DNA from: Ziziphus jujuba
Lineage: Eukaryota > Streptophyta > Magnoliopsida > Rosales > Rhamnaceae
DNA: 64,000 nt
Reading direction: 5' to 3'
Assembly (NCBI RefSeq): GCF_031755915.1
Contig: NC_083387.1
Span: 4,182,501 to 4,246,500, forward strand
The notes below the pieces were generated by a model. It saw only the letters and a program-made list of their open reading frames with translations. It did no database searches and was not told where the DNA came from. Of this stretch, positions 30,181 through 43,197 are shown one piece after another. Position numbers and translations under genes: made by a program. Each line of letters opens with the position of its first letter. Positions within the stretch are counted from its first letter, which is position 1.

Positions 30181-31449
30181 TTCCAGCACGGCTTTGACGA
30201 CTCGGACTCGTTTGTCTCGTTTAGTAAAATCCTAAATTTAAGGGACAAGGATTATTATGACCCCCTTTTTTTATAACGAAAACAGTGTAAAATAACAACA
30301 TAATGAAACAGTGCAGCGGTTTTCTGTGAAATATGCATTGCGTATGCAATTCGCAAAACAGGGGGAAAAAAATTTTGTAAGGTGATATATTATCACCAGA
30401 GTATGAACCCAGCAAATTTTTTTAAAAAAAATTAAAAATAAAAATAGAAAACTAAAAACTATCCTCACAATCTTACCAAATCAAAAATAATAATATTTAT
30501 AACCTTTTAATAATATTCGTAATTTTTTTTAGAGGGTCTGGATCCTTTTTTAATTTAAATTTTACATAAATTTTTGGGATCTAGCTACATATGGCAAATT
30601 GTATATCAATACCATAATTCATCTTTCATTTATTATTCCATTTTTTTTCATTTAACCTTTACCTTATTTAGTGATATTTTACAACTAACAGATAAAATGT
30701 CAAGATTCACCCCTTCTTCCATTTTTCTATATTTTTAATTTAATTGTATTAGTAATTATTCTTTTCCATTTATATTTATATATGCATATAACTTTTGTAC
30801 CATGCACTAGAAAGTCTTTATACATTTTCCTTCTTCTCTTGCTTTTCTTATACATTTTTCTTCTTTGCTTCTACTGTGGAAATTCTTCTTCTCCAACTTT
30901 TAGAATTAGTTAAAAATATTCTAAAAGAAATCTTATACTATGTTTAAATTGATGAATAAAAAGGAAAGGAAAATATTTAAATCTTTTGTTTGGATTATTA
31001 AAATGATAGGCAAGGAAATGAAACGATTAAGGAAGGAAAGAGCTTCAGCAAAAATAATAATAATAATAATAAAATAACGAAAGAAGAAGAAGAAGAAGGA
31101 AGGAAGGAAAGAGAAATAAAAGGAATAAATAAATTATATTTATTTTAACTGTATAACTTGCAATTCAAATTTGATAAAACACAAAGAAAATTAAAATAAT
31201 TAAAAATTTGTGAATATTTCAATATCATTGTTATTAATTAAAAGCTAATTGATTAAGATATTTTATATCTAGAATATTTTTGTCAAAATATAAACTACAT
31301 TAATTATTTTTTAATTTTACAAAATTATCCAAATAAGCAATTATTATAAATATATTTTTCCCCTTTTTTTCTTTATTAAACTTATCATTTATTTTCTTTT
31401 CTAACCACCAGTCCATAGTGTTAGAATATTTTATCCCCTCTCCCTCTCC

Positions 31450-31484
<35 letters not shown>

Positions 31485-34400
31485 TTAATCATCTTTCAAC
31501 TTTTTTCATTGTTTTCCAAAAACAGTGTTCTATATGCTAAAAACAACTTTACGAATAAGGGTGAGTTTAGTTATTTTTATTTTTCCTCCAATTGATGTCT
31601 CGCCTAGCCTTAATTTTTTTCCCCTTGTTGGTCATGTTAATTGTTTGAGAAGACATTATCAACGTCTATATTCTAGAGAGAAAGTAGAGGTAGTGATAGA
31701 TAAACTTAGATATATTTTTCAATAAACAACTATCCAACATTAAATAATGATTTTCTATGGGAAATCAGCTTGGTGACCAACTAGGTCTAATGTTTTCTTC
31801 TCTCCCTTTTTTTAGGTGAAGGAAAAACCATGAATTTTATTTTTGAGAGCTAATAAAATAAAAGATAAATTTTAAATGTAATTACCACATGTTAGAAAGA
31901 TCATAGGAAAGTCAAATAAAACAAAATTAGAGAATAAATAAAAGATAAATTATGACCATTTATAAGATAATGACCATGTGTCATTGGATTCTTAAAAGCT
32001 TATATGAAGCTTAATGCAGGAAAGGAACAAGTGTTTTTATCTTGTCTTCATACCCCAAATTTTGGGGATGGATAATTATAAGACATGAATTGGAAAGTAA
32101 GTAAACTTTATGGATAAATTAAACATTTACCTTAACTTAAATATTCTTAGCAATGTAATCATTTATTATTCAAACTGAAAAATGGTAAATTATATTTATG
32201 TTTTTATTATTAAAATTACTTGCTGATATTACTATAAAAAATATATATATATATATATATATATATTTGTAAAATAAGTTGCTTTTAGTTTTTTTTTTAA
32301 TCACAGTTGCTTTTCAATAAATAATAATAAATTACAAATTTATAATATAATGTATTCACCCCATAAAACTTAGCAACTAAGGTATATTATTATTATTTTT
32401 AGTGTATACTATAAACTTTCACAGTATTTGTGATTTTTCTACTCTATCTATTGACTATTCATTTTGCAATTTTGTTTGCGATTATCTTATATCATAACAT
32501 TCAAAACTCTATATTAAATATAGAACTTTTATTATTTAGAAAACTATATATATATGGAACTTTTTTCTATTAAAACGACAAGTATTCTTTAGGTAATACA
32601 TTTCAGTAAGTTGATTTTTTGTTGAATAATTTAAATTCAGATTACATTTCTAAAACATTCACATAATTAGAAATGTAAATCCGTATTTGAAAAGCCAAAA
32701 TGTAAAGCCGTAGATTTCCTAATTGCAGAAATGTAAAACCGTTAATGCTTTTTCAATTAGGATTTTTATTTTTCTTGTAGCGTTGTAGATCTTCCGTTTT
32801 GTGTTTTTTTGCAATTAGGATTATACATTGTTTCTTTATCGCAATTTTCAGTTTTCCTTTGATATCATGTTAGAAAAACAAAAGGAAAAAGAACTATCTA
32901 TAGATTATGAATATTAATGATGTTTTTAAAAGTTGTATGTTAAAAGTATATGATTTATGACATCTATTTTAAATAAGGAACAGTCTTAAATATTTAAGCC
33001 AAAAAAAAAAAAAAAAGAACAGTCTTAAATAAATAATTTGGATACATTTAGAGTACCATATAAGAAAAACCGATAATAATGTTAATAAAATGTGTGCCAT
33101 AAATCATAAATGTGTAACTTTTAATGCTTAAATAAGTAAAATTTAAAGTTTTAAAATTTTCTTATTTTATAGTTTAACATTAGATCATGTTACACAATTT
33201 GTAAATCATTATTACTGATTTTATCATATGATCAGTCTCAGCGTCTCACTGTAGACCTTTCCACCATATAATAGTTTTGCAGTGTACTAAATTAGTTTTG
33301 TTCCATGTTTGACACCATTTCCAAGCTGCACTAAACTATAAACTCTAAATCTTAAATTATTATTAAAAAAATCTGGAAAACAAATTAGAAATGAAAAAGA
33401 AAAATTATATTGAATCACTAAAGACTTTATAAAAAAGTAAATATTTAAAAAAACTTAAAAAGAATTGTAATACATTATCTGATTGGTGCATACTTTTGTC
33501 TTTTTTGGGATAAATTCTTTGGTATATATTTTAAAAGTGTTTCTTTTTATTTTTTTTTTAATTTTTTTACCAAATATTTACAAATCATTTGATGGTCGAA
33601 ACTACAAAGAATTTGAGTCTGTACTTTTTTCTTTATTTATTTTTTATTCATGCAGTGAATGGTTTTTTCTCTCGCAAATTTTTTTTTTTATAATATTTGT
33701 ACACAGCTTTTAAATTTTGTATCATTAAATATTTTTTCATAGTTTCTAGTCGTACTTACAATTTTTAATGTTTCTATGAGAAAAAAATAGCAATGAAAAA
33801 TATACTTTTTTAAATTTTTATGGTATTTGCACTTGACTTTTAATTTTTTATTATTCTTAAAAAATAATTGTATCCTTGTCCAGGAATACTCATTTATTTA
33901 TTTATTACAATTCCTGTTTTTTCATGGTCTTACATTAGATTAAACCAACAAATACAATATATATATATATATTTTTTTTAATCATTACAAATACAATACT
34001 TATTAATTTTTATTTTTGCTAAATAAATACAATACTTATTCATTACTTGAATAAAAAATTATAATTAAATTCACAAAGCCAAGACGCGCAAACCCGTCGT
34101 TCAATTCGGAGATGGTGATTATTTTGGGCGCCTATTAAAAACCCTGGCGCCACTGACTGGTGAAAGTGGTGGCAGGTGCCTTGGACCGTAAAATAAACGA
34201 CGCCGTTGACGACAAGAAATAAAACTAACGGGAGCAGAAGAAATCAGAAAATGGCAAAACATGTAATTCTTTGAAACCACAGCCCCTTTTGGGTAGAGGA
34301 CAACATTTTTAAGCAGGATAAAGCCACCCACCCTTTTCGTTCCTCTTTGTCTCTTCGCTCTCAGTTGCGAGAGTAGAAAGCAGAAAGAAAGAGGGAAAAA

Positions 34401-34538
34401 AAAAACTTGGAAAAAAAAAAAAAAAAAAAAACAGCAAAGTCAGACTCAGCTCAGACCTCTCTCTCTTGCATGTAGATGCTCCTGGAAAACCCTAACTCGT
34501 CAACTAGACTCAGCGCGACTCGTAGACGGTTCACACTT

Positions 34539-37500
34539 ATGGCGAACAACCCTTCTGAAGCTCCGAGTGACGATTTTCTCGAGCAAATTCTCGGCCTCCC
34601 AAATTTTGCTTCGGCCGATACTAATTTGGCGGGAAGTGACGGTGGCCTTGCCGGAGCACCAGCGGCTCCGATGATGTTGCAGCTCAACTCCGGCGACACA
34701 GCCGGCCACATGGCCACTGTGGGCGGTGGCGGTGCTGGATTTCATGCATCAGTGTTCCCGTTAGGGTTGAGCTTGGAGCAGGGAAAGGCAGGGTTTCTAA
34801 AGCCCGAAGACGCCTCAGGGAGTGGGAAGCGGTTTCGTGACGACGTCGTGGATGGCAGAGCGTCGTCCGTGAAAAATGTAAGGGCGAAGCTGATCCTTTA
34901 TCTCTTTTAAGGTTTGAAATGACTTGCTTGGAAATGGTTATTTTCGGAGAGAGAATTTCAAATGTTTTATTATGTTTGTTTTAACGTCTGGGTTTGAAAC
35001 AGGGAAAGTTAATTGAAACCGAGCTAAATCGTCGTATGCCCTCTAATATGAGTATAGGAGCTACTCGGAGTTAATTTTGGCCAACATAATTTTCCTCATA
35101 ATTAATAATTTGATAAGAAGGAAAAAATTAGATGCATGTGAAAGGTCTTGGGTGTTTGTTGTGTGATCTAAAAGCAAAGTTCTAACCAGGATGATTAGGG
35201 TAATAGAGCAACAATCAAATGCTTTATAATTGTCTTTCTCAGTTTAATAATAAATTTCAATAAGCGTTTATAATTTTGATATTTATGATGCAGGGATCAA
35301 CTAATATCTGGAGATTCTTTGAAAATCTAATTTGTCCAATTTTCTTTTATGGCTTATAGCTGTTACTTACTCGTTGATGTTTATTATTTGTATTTATTTT
35401 TATATAAAGCTCCTTAGGGAGCAGCCAAAAATGTAAGGATATAGCACATGTAGTCAGCCATAAATGGAATTATCGCTTTCGTTGCAAAATATAGGATCCT
35501 ATTATTATTACCAAATTCTTGAACTATCTTTTGACGTGTTTACTGGGCTTTCCGGTAGTTTAAAGTTTATATGCTAACTTCAATGTTATTATATCCATGA
35601 CGCATGCTCACTGGCATACATTTTTGATATTCTGCTCTATAGCAAAAATACTTGTTCTTTAATTTTAGCACATGGATAGATTACCCAAGCAAGCTGCCTG
35701 TAAATTTTAATTTGATTATCTGGACATCTACAACTCCAGCAAAATGTTTAAAAGTATGATTATCAGTTGACCTGTCTTTGCTTACTAGAGTTGCTCTTGA
35801 ATATGAAATTACTGCCTTTTTCAGGTTTTTCATGGACAACCGATTCCCACCTCTGTTGCTACAGCACCTCACCCACCAGCTATGCGACCCAGGGTGCGAG
35901 CAAGAAGAGGACAGGCCACAGATCCACACAGCATTGCTGAGCGGGTAAGCTTTATATAATTTATGTAAGGGAACAGCAATCAAGGTAGAAACAAAATCCA
36001 CCGTCTGGATTTGGTATTTCAAAGTTAGGGATTGAACCTTGGTGCTAAATGTCTATTTAAATTTTATATTGTACTTCGTTCTATTCATCCTTAAGAGTTA
36101 TGATAGAATCATCCTTTTTTTAAATTTTCTGGTACAGTTGCGGCGAGAAAGAATAGCGGAAAGAATCAGGGCATTGCAGGAGTTGGTTCCAAGTGTCAAT
36201 AAGGTGAATGGCCTTGCTTTGTTATAGAATGGATATTATTATTTTTTCTTTATAATGTTTAGTACAAATGTGAACTTATATTTTATACATGTGTGTGAGA
36301 GAGTAGATTGACACCATGCTCTTCAAATTCTAAACTTATTTTAAAATTGAAAAATAACCTCTCAAGCACCATGGTGTATTTGGGAGTTAAACTAGGGCTT
36401 CATTGCTCTGATCACAATGAGCAATTGGTATTTATAGGACTTAATGGGTAAATGCTGGCTATGTTCTGTAGGTAGCTTAGGATGTGTACTATTACTTGGG
36501 ATGAAATTTATTTTACCCGTACTTGAATAATCAGCTTAGGTTCTCATGCCCTTCCTCTACAATTAATAAAGTTACTGTAGATAGGAGAATACAGGCATTC
36601 AATTCTGTAGTTTGGCTACTGCATTGTTTGGCAGTGGGCAGTTGGATACCTACAGACGGTATGAACTATACTCTTTTGCAAATAGACACTGTCATAATGC
36701 ATAACCTAAATAATTGTTGATATGTTTCTTATGGAAGCTATTTCATATGGGAAACACTCACTAGATTCTAACTACCCTTTCTCTGTGGTAGCCATAAGGT
36801 AATTAACCAACCCCATATATTTAGTAGTTTTTATTTTTAATTTTTAACTTGGTGGTTTATTTAATTTGAATTAAATAACAGGATAAAAGTGGATCTGAAT
36901 TTAGTTTGATATTTTGTCTGCATGTAGTCAATCAGCATGAGGATGTCAGGTCTTGAGCTTCTAATTTGTTTAAAACAATAGCAGAAGCAAGTTATGGCCT
37001 TCCACCCTTTCTAAATCATACTTCACCTCAAATATTCTTAGGTGACTCAAGTATTTGGGCTTTTCCCCCCCTTAATTTTTTGGATGTAACTATCAATTCT
37101 GTAACATCACGTCTTTGCAATTTTCTAAGCCCTTTGTAAATATTGAATGGCTTAAAAGACAAATGTGGATGTGTCTAGGATCATTGTTTGTTGTATCAAA
37201 GGAATTTTATCCAATTATTCACTTTCTATGATCAAATTTGGTTTTGGACTGACCCATGCTGGTGCCCAGTATGAAAGTACGTGGAAAAAAGTTTAATCTA
37301 AAAGAATTTCTTGGCTGTTTTGCTCTTTGTAAATATTGAATGACTTAAAAGACAAATATGGTGTGTCCAGGATCAGTGTTAGTTGTCTCCTAGGAATTTT
37401 ACCCAATTATTCACTTTCTATGATCAAATTCGGTTTTTGACTGACTAGTGCTGGTGCCCAATACGGAAGTACTTCCAAAAAAAAAAAAAAAAAAAAAAAA

Positions 37501-38832
37501 AAGGCTTAATCTAAAAGACATTCTTGGCTGTTAAGTGAGCATGATGTTGCATTGAACATTTTGTTTGTATGTCTTGCTGACATATTCATATCTCCTTTTT
37601 TTGCAGACAGATAGAGCTGCCATGCTTGATGAGATTGTGGATTATGTGAAGTTCCTAAGACTCCAAGTAAAGGTAAAGTCCCTTCGGATTCTATTTATTG
37701 ACATGGCTGATCTCAGAAAGTATAGTATCCAAATTACGCCAATATCTTCAGTAGTCTAGATGGTTATCTTCTTAGTTTAATTTCGAGGAAATTAAGGTAA
37801 AGATATCAGGATCTTATTTATCCACTCCCTGTGTAAGCATCTGACTGGAATTTATTCCTAAAGTCCTACACTCTTAGCTGTAAAGTTTTATGTGAACATT
37901 ATATGGCTGCTTCCACACATTTGACTTAATCCATCGCAGATGCTGGATATCTGTTCTCTAGTTAAGTATTACATGCATATTCTTTTTTTCTCTTTTTTTT
38001 TTTTTTTTAGGAGTATAAGGTATTTGATTACAATAATGGGGTACGCTAACCTTGTATACAAAGATTCATAATCATGGTTATATGTCAGTTTGCATCTTAA
38101 AGGTTCCTCTAATTAGAATCGCTCCTATTGTTTTCTTTTGTAAATGTGGGATGAGGTTTCTTCTTCTCTTCAAAGGTTGGATTTGGGATAGCTTGAATAT
38201 GCCTATAACTTGAATGCATTGGAGTTTTTAATATTATTGCAGTTCAATCATGTTTAAATGACACCATAAAGAGTACATTTTTCCTTAGTTTATCAATGGT
38301 TCTTTAGCCCCCTTACATGAGCAGGATTTGGCAACAATTGGCTGTTCTGACTTGTAAGGGGTTAGGGAAATTTCAGTTTCAGTTTTGAGGGCATTTTATT
38401 CTTTTTAAAAATATTTCTTTCATCTACATTACAGGTTTTGAGCATGAGTAGATTGGGCGGAGCTGGTGCAGTGGCACCACTTGTAACGGACATTCCACTA
38501 TCGTCAGTTGAGGTATTAAATATTAGATGTTACGGTATTTGCTAAATAGTTTATCTAATTCTCTAGTACTTTTGACAAATATGCTTCTTTTTGTAATTTA
38601 GGAAGAAGGAAATGAAAGTGGGAGAAACCAACCAGCATGGGAAAAGTGGTCTAACGATGGCACAGAAAGACAGGTGGCTAAGCTTATGGAAGAAAACGTT
38701 GGGGCTGCAATGCAGTTGCTTCAATCGAAGGCACTCTGCATCATGCCCATCTCACTGGCCTCTGCAATTTACCACACACAACCACCGGATACAGCTAGTG
38801 TTGTGAAGCCTGAAACTAACCCCCCATCGTAG
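34539..38832 (+). CDS. UNE12: bHLH transcription factor, UNE12/LRL-type, 299 aa, 6 exons
   Basis: Exons: 34539-34877, 35825-35944, 36138-36203, 37607-37672, 38435-38512, 38602-38832; together 900 nt. The start at 34539 ([20 protein letters not shown]) matches the known N-terminus of the UNE12 clade. An in-frame ATG at 34476 would add 21 residues and remains possible. The bHLH domain (about 138-197) carries His148, Glu152 and Arg156, the three basic-region residues that define G-box binders. It is preceded by the clade signature [16 protein letters not shown]. The C-terminal block holds [20 protein letters not shown], then [20 protein letters not shown] and [20 protein letters not shown], also typical of the clade. 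UNE12 and its paralogues act in the nucleus; Arabidopsis UNE12 was named for a fertilisation defect, and relatives control root hairs. All coding introns are phase 0. Confidence 0.95.
37131..37540. repeat. Tandem duplication of about 193 nt in bHLH intron 3
   Basis: Copies offset 193 nt, anchored by TTTGTAAATATTGAATG at 37133 and 37326, then CCAATTATTCACTTTCTATG and GCTGGTGCCCA in both. The second copy also carries an A tract of about 24 nt near 37479. It lies inside intron 36204-37606. Confidence 0.88.
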
Positions 38833-39995
38833 GCCTCAGCAAAGGTTTAACCCAATTTCCCAAGGTCTCGCAGAAACTCAGTTAGATGCTCCTGGGTCCC
38901 ATGGGTTATTTGTCCTGTCCAACCCTCCATCTTTTGTTGGTTCAAATTGCAATCAAAGTCAGATGCCATAGTTCTTGCTTTTTAGCCTTTTTTTTTTTTT
39001 TTTCCTTTTTAACTTCTTTTTTTTTTTTTTCAAAAGAGGGTTCGATGTCAATGCCCTAAAAAATGCAAGCAAGCCTTTTGTGTCTTTGCCAAGTTCAAGT
39101 AAAGGAGAAGAATTGTCAAAGTTTACATGATATGCTCTTTCTTTTTGTATCAATGGTGGGGGTAGTGGAAAATGATGGAAGCACTTTCATAGTGGGGCTC
39201 TCTCATTTTTGGTTAGTGGGTTGTGGGACCTTTTAAAAGGATAAAAGAGTATATATATATTTTGAAATGATGTTGTTTTATAGGAATGCAATGGATAGTG
39301 GTTGGTAGTTTGAAAATGCTGGGCATCGCAAGTCGCTCAGAAAGTGGTAGTGCTACTTTTGGGTTTAGGGAGTCCATTGGCTGGCTGTGTTTCCAAAAAG
39401 CAATTAGACTTCTATTTTTCAATTCTCCTGAGTCATTATTGGGGGATAAAATCATTAGAGAAAGAAAGTGGGGTGGGTTTGGCTATTCTTACCCAAGTTG
39501 TATCAAGCAAGTGGGTGAAAATACTAGAGAAGCCGCCGACCAAAAAAGAGAGATAACACAAAGAGTAACAGCTTTTATTATTATTATTATTATTTTAGGC
39601 TAAACACGTATAAATTTTGGCTGTCGGAAGTAATATTAGAACCGTTGGTGAAAAATCATGCTGTGCGTTAGATGCTAATCGTTAAATATTTTAAAAAAAA
39701 AAAATTTAGGTGAAACATATTATTATTGGCGACAATACCGATGAAATTACAACTAAGAATAATAAAGTGATGAGAGAGGAGGGATCTTCTATGGGTCTTT
39801 ATTGCGTTTGCCATGCATAAATTTCTACAATTCCATACAAGGGACCGAAATGATATGACGAAGCCTGAAAGATCTTTTCATAAAATAAAACAGAATGTTG
39901 GAAATGGCTGATAAAGCCATTCGTTGCCACAACTAATTTTCGTAAAATTCTCAATAGAATTGACAACCGAGTTTGAAATTCATCATAAATCTATC

Positions 39996-40027
<32 letters not shown>

Positions 40028-40444
40028 GGTACTGAAAATATGATAGTTAATTAGCTCTTGATACCTCCTGTCCAGTAGAGATCCTTCTAATTTCCAACCA
40101 TCTCAAATGGGTCCCCAAAAAAAGGGAAAAAAAAAAAAAAATCCCCGTCAGTTGAATACAGGTCTCTCAGTTTCAGTCAAAGTCAATCAAGTCCAAGGAC
40201 GCACCAGAAGGTGTTCTCAATGGATTTCTGGTTTGGGTCGCCAAGTCTGAAGGATCTAATACATATATGAGGCCCAATCTATAAATTGTAAGCTCAAGTC
40301 CAACTGATCAACCCAAATTCCTGAAACGGAAATCCAATTCTGAAGGCAAACCCTTCCCAAATTCCAATTCCATCCAGGCTTCTTCAGTTAAGATAAGCAC
40401 GGCGCAGTTTGGCGCGCAGATAGAAGTGAAGCTCGAGTGGAGCG
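38833..40444. other. Spacer between the bHLH and OSB genes
   Basis: Holds the bHLH 3' UTR, two T tracts (about 38988-39003 and 39018-39030), a (TTA)n stretch near 39577-39595, a TA tract (about 39996-40018) and the OSB promoter. The last 150 nt before the OSB start are less AT-rich. No further gene was found. Confidence 0.6.
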
Positions 40445-43197
40445 ATGGCGTTAGAGCGTGCTGCGGTAGCAGCGTGTTCAACAAAAAGCTCTTTGCTCTT
40501 TGTACCTCAAAACCCTCTCACCAACTCTCCGATTCCCTCTGTTTCTTCCACCTCCAAAACCAACCGGATACGCTTCGCTCAGCGCCAATTGAAATGCTCA
40601 GTGGAGTACAACCGAGACCACTACAACGACAACAACCAAGGGGCAGTGGCTGTGGCGTACCCTAAACCGGCTGAGATACCATGGAAGAAGGAGCTCTGCA
40701 ATACGGTGCACCTCATCGGCGTCGTCGGCGTTCCCGTGGAAATCAGGCATATACCCTCCTCCGGCAAGGTCCTCGCCTGGACCCGCCTCGCCGTCAAGAA
40801 GTCCCCCACTAACACCTCCTGGTAATTCAAGTGCACATTTTCATTATCTGTCTTCCTTTTTGGCAAATACTTTGCATTCGTTTGGTCAACAGTGGAGTAG
40901 ATTGGTTTTATTTATTTATTTTTGATAATTGAGTTAATGTCCTGTTGGAAGTGGGGTTTATTCTTTATTGTGGAATAGCTTGAACCAGGTGCCATGGTTT
41001 TTTGTAATAAGGCTCTGAATTAGCAGGTTTGCGTGTTCTGGGTTTAGTTGATTTTCTAAATGTCACATTGAAAAAGAACTCCTCAAGAACTCACTGTTGA
41101 GAATGACTTTGAGATAATGCAGTAGATGATTAACGAGTGGAGGACGTAAAAGTGACTTTTGAGGAAATGTAGATGATTCAAAAGTGGAAGACGTAAAATG
41201 GGTAACTTTAGAAGGAAGAAGAAAAAGAAAGAGGAAAAATGATCAGAAAGAGTGGATTGTGGTTTTCTAAAGATTGGAAGAAAATGGTGATCCTAACCAT
41301 CAAGGACCAAATAGTGAAAAGGAGTGAAAGGAAAGAAAAAGGTGGTGTAAATAAGATAATGCAGCATAATGCGTTACAAGCCTGTGGTTGCTGTTTCCAT
41401 CTTGAAGTGCAATCTAATAGAGCCCTTCGGTGGTGAATAATGTAGAGAGATAGAGATCATGAGATTTTTATACTTTTTTTGTTTCTAATTTTGAAAAGGA
41501 GTATAATGAAAGGACCGGTAGAGGTGTTCACATCTTCAAGGTTATATTATCTTGGGGATCCTAATCATCAAGAACCAAATAATGAAAAAGAAGTGAAAGG
41601 AAAGAAGAAGGTGGTTTAAATAAGATAATGCACCGTAATGCGTTATGAGTTCATTGTTACTAGTTCCATCTTGAAGTGCAATCTAATATAGCCCTTCAGT
41701 CGTAAGGTATTAGTAAATAATAAACATTGGTGGTGTTTGGGAGAGAGATAGAGATCAATCTCAGGAGACTTTTATACTTTTTTTCGTTTCTAATTTTGAT
41801 GGTTGATGTTTTCAGGATCAGTCTGACATTTTGGGATGAGCTGGCCCATGTTGCTTTTGAACATGTACAGAAAGGGCAGCAAATATATGTTTCTGGACGG
41901 CTGGTTTCGGATACAGTTGAGAATGATGAGGGAAAACAACAGACCTACTACAAGGTTATACTATCTGGGGTTTTATGGTATTGTTATAGGCCATCCTATA
42001 GTGCCACTGGCCTGTCCTAAATAATAATGGTTTTTCTTTATCTTCAGGTAGTTGTCCAACAACTGAATTTTGTTGAAAAGAACTTCTCTTCAGTGGCCTC
42101 ATATGATCGTGACTCTGATACCTTGACGGCGGGCAAGTTATAGCTTATTAAACAAAGTCTTGGTAAGAGCTGGGTGCATCGAACTCATTCTATATATTTA
42201 TCAACTTCCTGCAGGTAGAAAGCTTGGGAATAATGCTGGAAATGGTTCGGACACTACTGAAGAATTATGGCAAGCCTTTTTTGCTAATCCTTTGGAGTGG
42301 TGGGATAATAGGAGGACGAAGGTACTCTAAGCAGTCAATTTATAAGTTGAAAAATTGATGTAATACACTGCTACGGGTGTTTGTTGTTCTGCAATTGAGA
42401 TAGATGTGTATTAAGATATGCATGTATGCATGATCATGCTCTGCAAAGCTGCACTGCCCTTCTGCTAGATAGATAAATATTTTGAGGTGTCATTTCTTGA
42501 AGTTCAAATTATGAAGTTCCAATGGCTAAAAGATAATAACATTTTTTGTTTTGGTGAAAAAGGCTAAAAGATAATAACATAGAAACAAAGAAAAGAATAT
42601 AATGGATGTGATGGAAATACAGATGGGCATTAATTTGATATCTTTTGTTCAAAGAATTCTTTATAAATGTTGTAATGTGTATGACTTAAAAGAAATGCTA
42701 TTTTTAAGTAAGCAGTGGATCAATTATGTATATCAATCAAGTCAACACAAGAAAACACTACATATATTTAATATTTCTCCTCATATGTGCCAAGCAGACA
42801 AATGTATCCTAGGCCAACACTAAAGAAACTTAATAGCTATTACATTTTTCGTTCTCAGTATATGTTTGTCCTTTGTTACTACATAGACTGGACTTATTGG
42901 AATGAAATGGCTGAAGCATTACACTTAAATTATTTGTTTTGTTCATATATACTGCATTGTCATCTGACTTGATTCTTTTTTGTTGCATGTGTCAATTCTG
43001 ATATCCAGAGGAACCCAAAATATCCAGACTTTAAGCATAAAGATACTGGAGAAGCCCTGTGGATTGAAGGCAGGTACAATCCGCCATGGGTGAAGGCCCA
43101 ACTTGCAATATTAGATGCGAGAATGGGTTCCTTTAATGATCAGGATAACAGGATGCATGCAAATTTAGTGCCTGGTGATAGTTTTATGCCTTTCTGA
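40445..43197 (+). CDS. Organellar single-stranded DNA-binding protein, OSB family, 298 aa, 5 exons
   Basis: Exons: 40445-40821, 41816-41954, 42048-42132, 42215-42321, 43009-43197; together 897 nt. The N-terminus is Ser/Ala-rich with basic residues and few acids and looks like a plastid or mitochondrial transit peptide. An SSB-type OB fold spans about 80-180, with NTVHLIGVVGVPVEIRHIPS, TFWDELAHVAFEHVQKGQQI and YVSGRL. One C-terminal PDF motif follows (about 219-262), with EELWQAFFANPLEWWDNRR, PDFKHKDTGEALW and YNPPWVK; this motif is specific to the plant OSB family and binds ssDNA. Family members suppress aberrant recombination of organelle genomes or associate with plastid nucleoids. Intron 3 has a GC donor (42133-42134); using the nearby GT would create an immediate stop. 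Which OSB paralogue and which organelle cannot be decided by eye. Confidence 0.93.
41285..41810. repeat. Tandem duplication of about 268 nt in OSB intron 1
   Basis: Copies offset 268 nt, anchored by GATCCTAA at 41289 and 41557, then AAATAAGATAATGCA and CATCTTGAAGTGCAATCTAA in both, and ending in TTTTTGTTTC/TTTTCGTTTC before TAATTTTGA. A smaller, older duplication (GTAGATGATT...GACGTAAAA) lies just upstream at about 41121-41198. Both are within intron 40822-41815. Confidence 0.88.

Larger units (their letters stand above)
29957..34538. other. Divergent 4.6 kb spacer between TSA1 and the bHLH gene
   Basis: Contains the TSA1 promoter (near 29960-30200), very AT-rich DNA with many TA and A/T tracts, a (TC)n/(TA)n compound repeat near 31440-31483, three degenerate copies of a 15-nt motif (32671-32744), and the bHLH promoter and leader. 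The leader region has an A tract of about 20 nt near 34412-34431. Short open frames in 33480-33720 come from T-rich DNA. No gene was found. Confidence 0.6.

Noticed and set aside
33483..33713. Phe/Ile-rich open frame in the TSA1-bHLH spacer
   Set aside because: Arises from T-rich DNA; resembles membrane segments only by composition.
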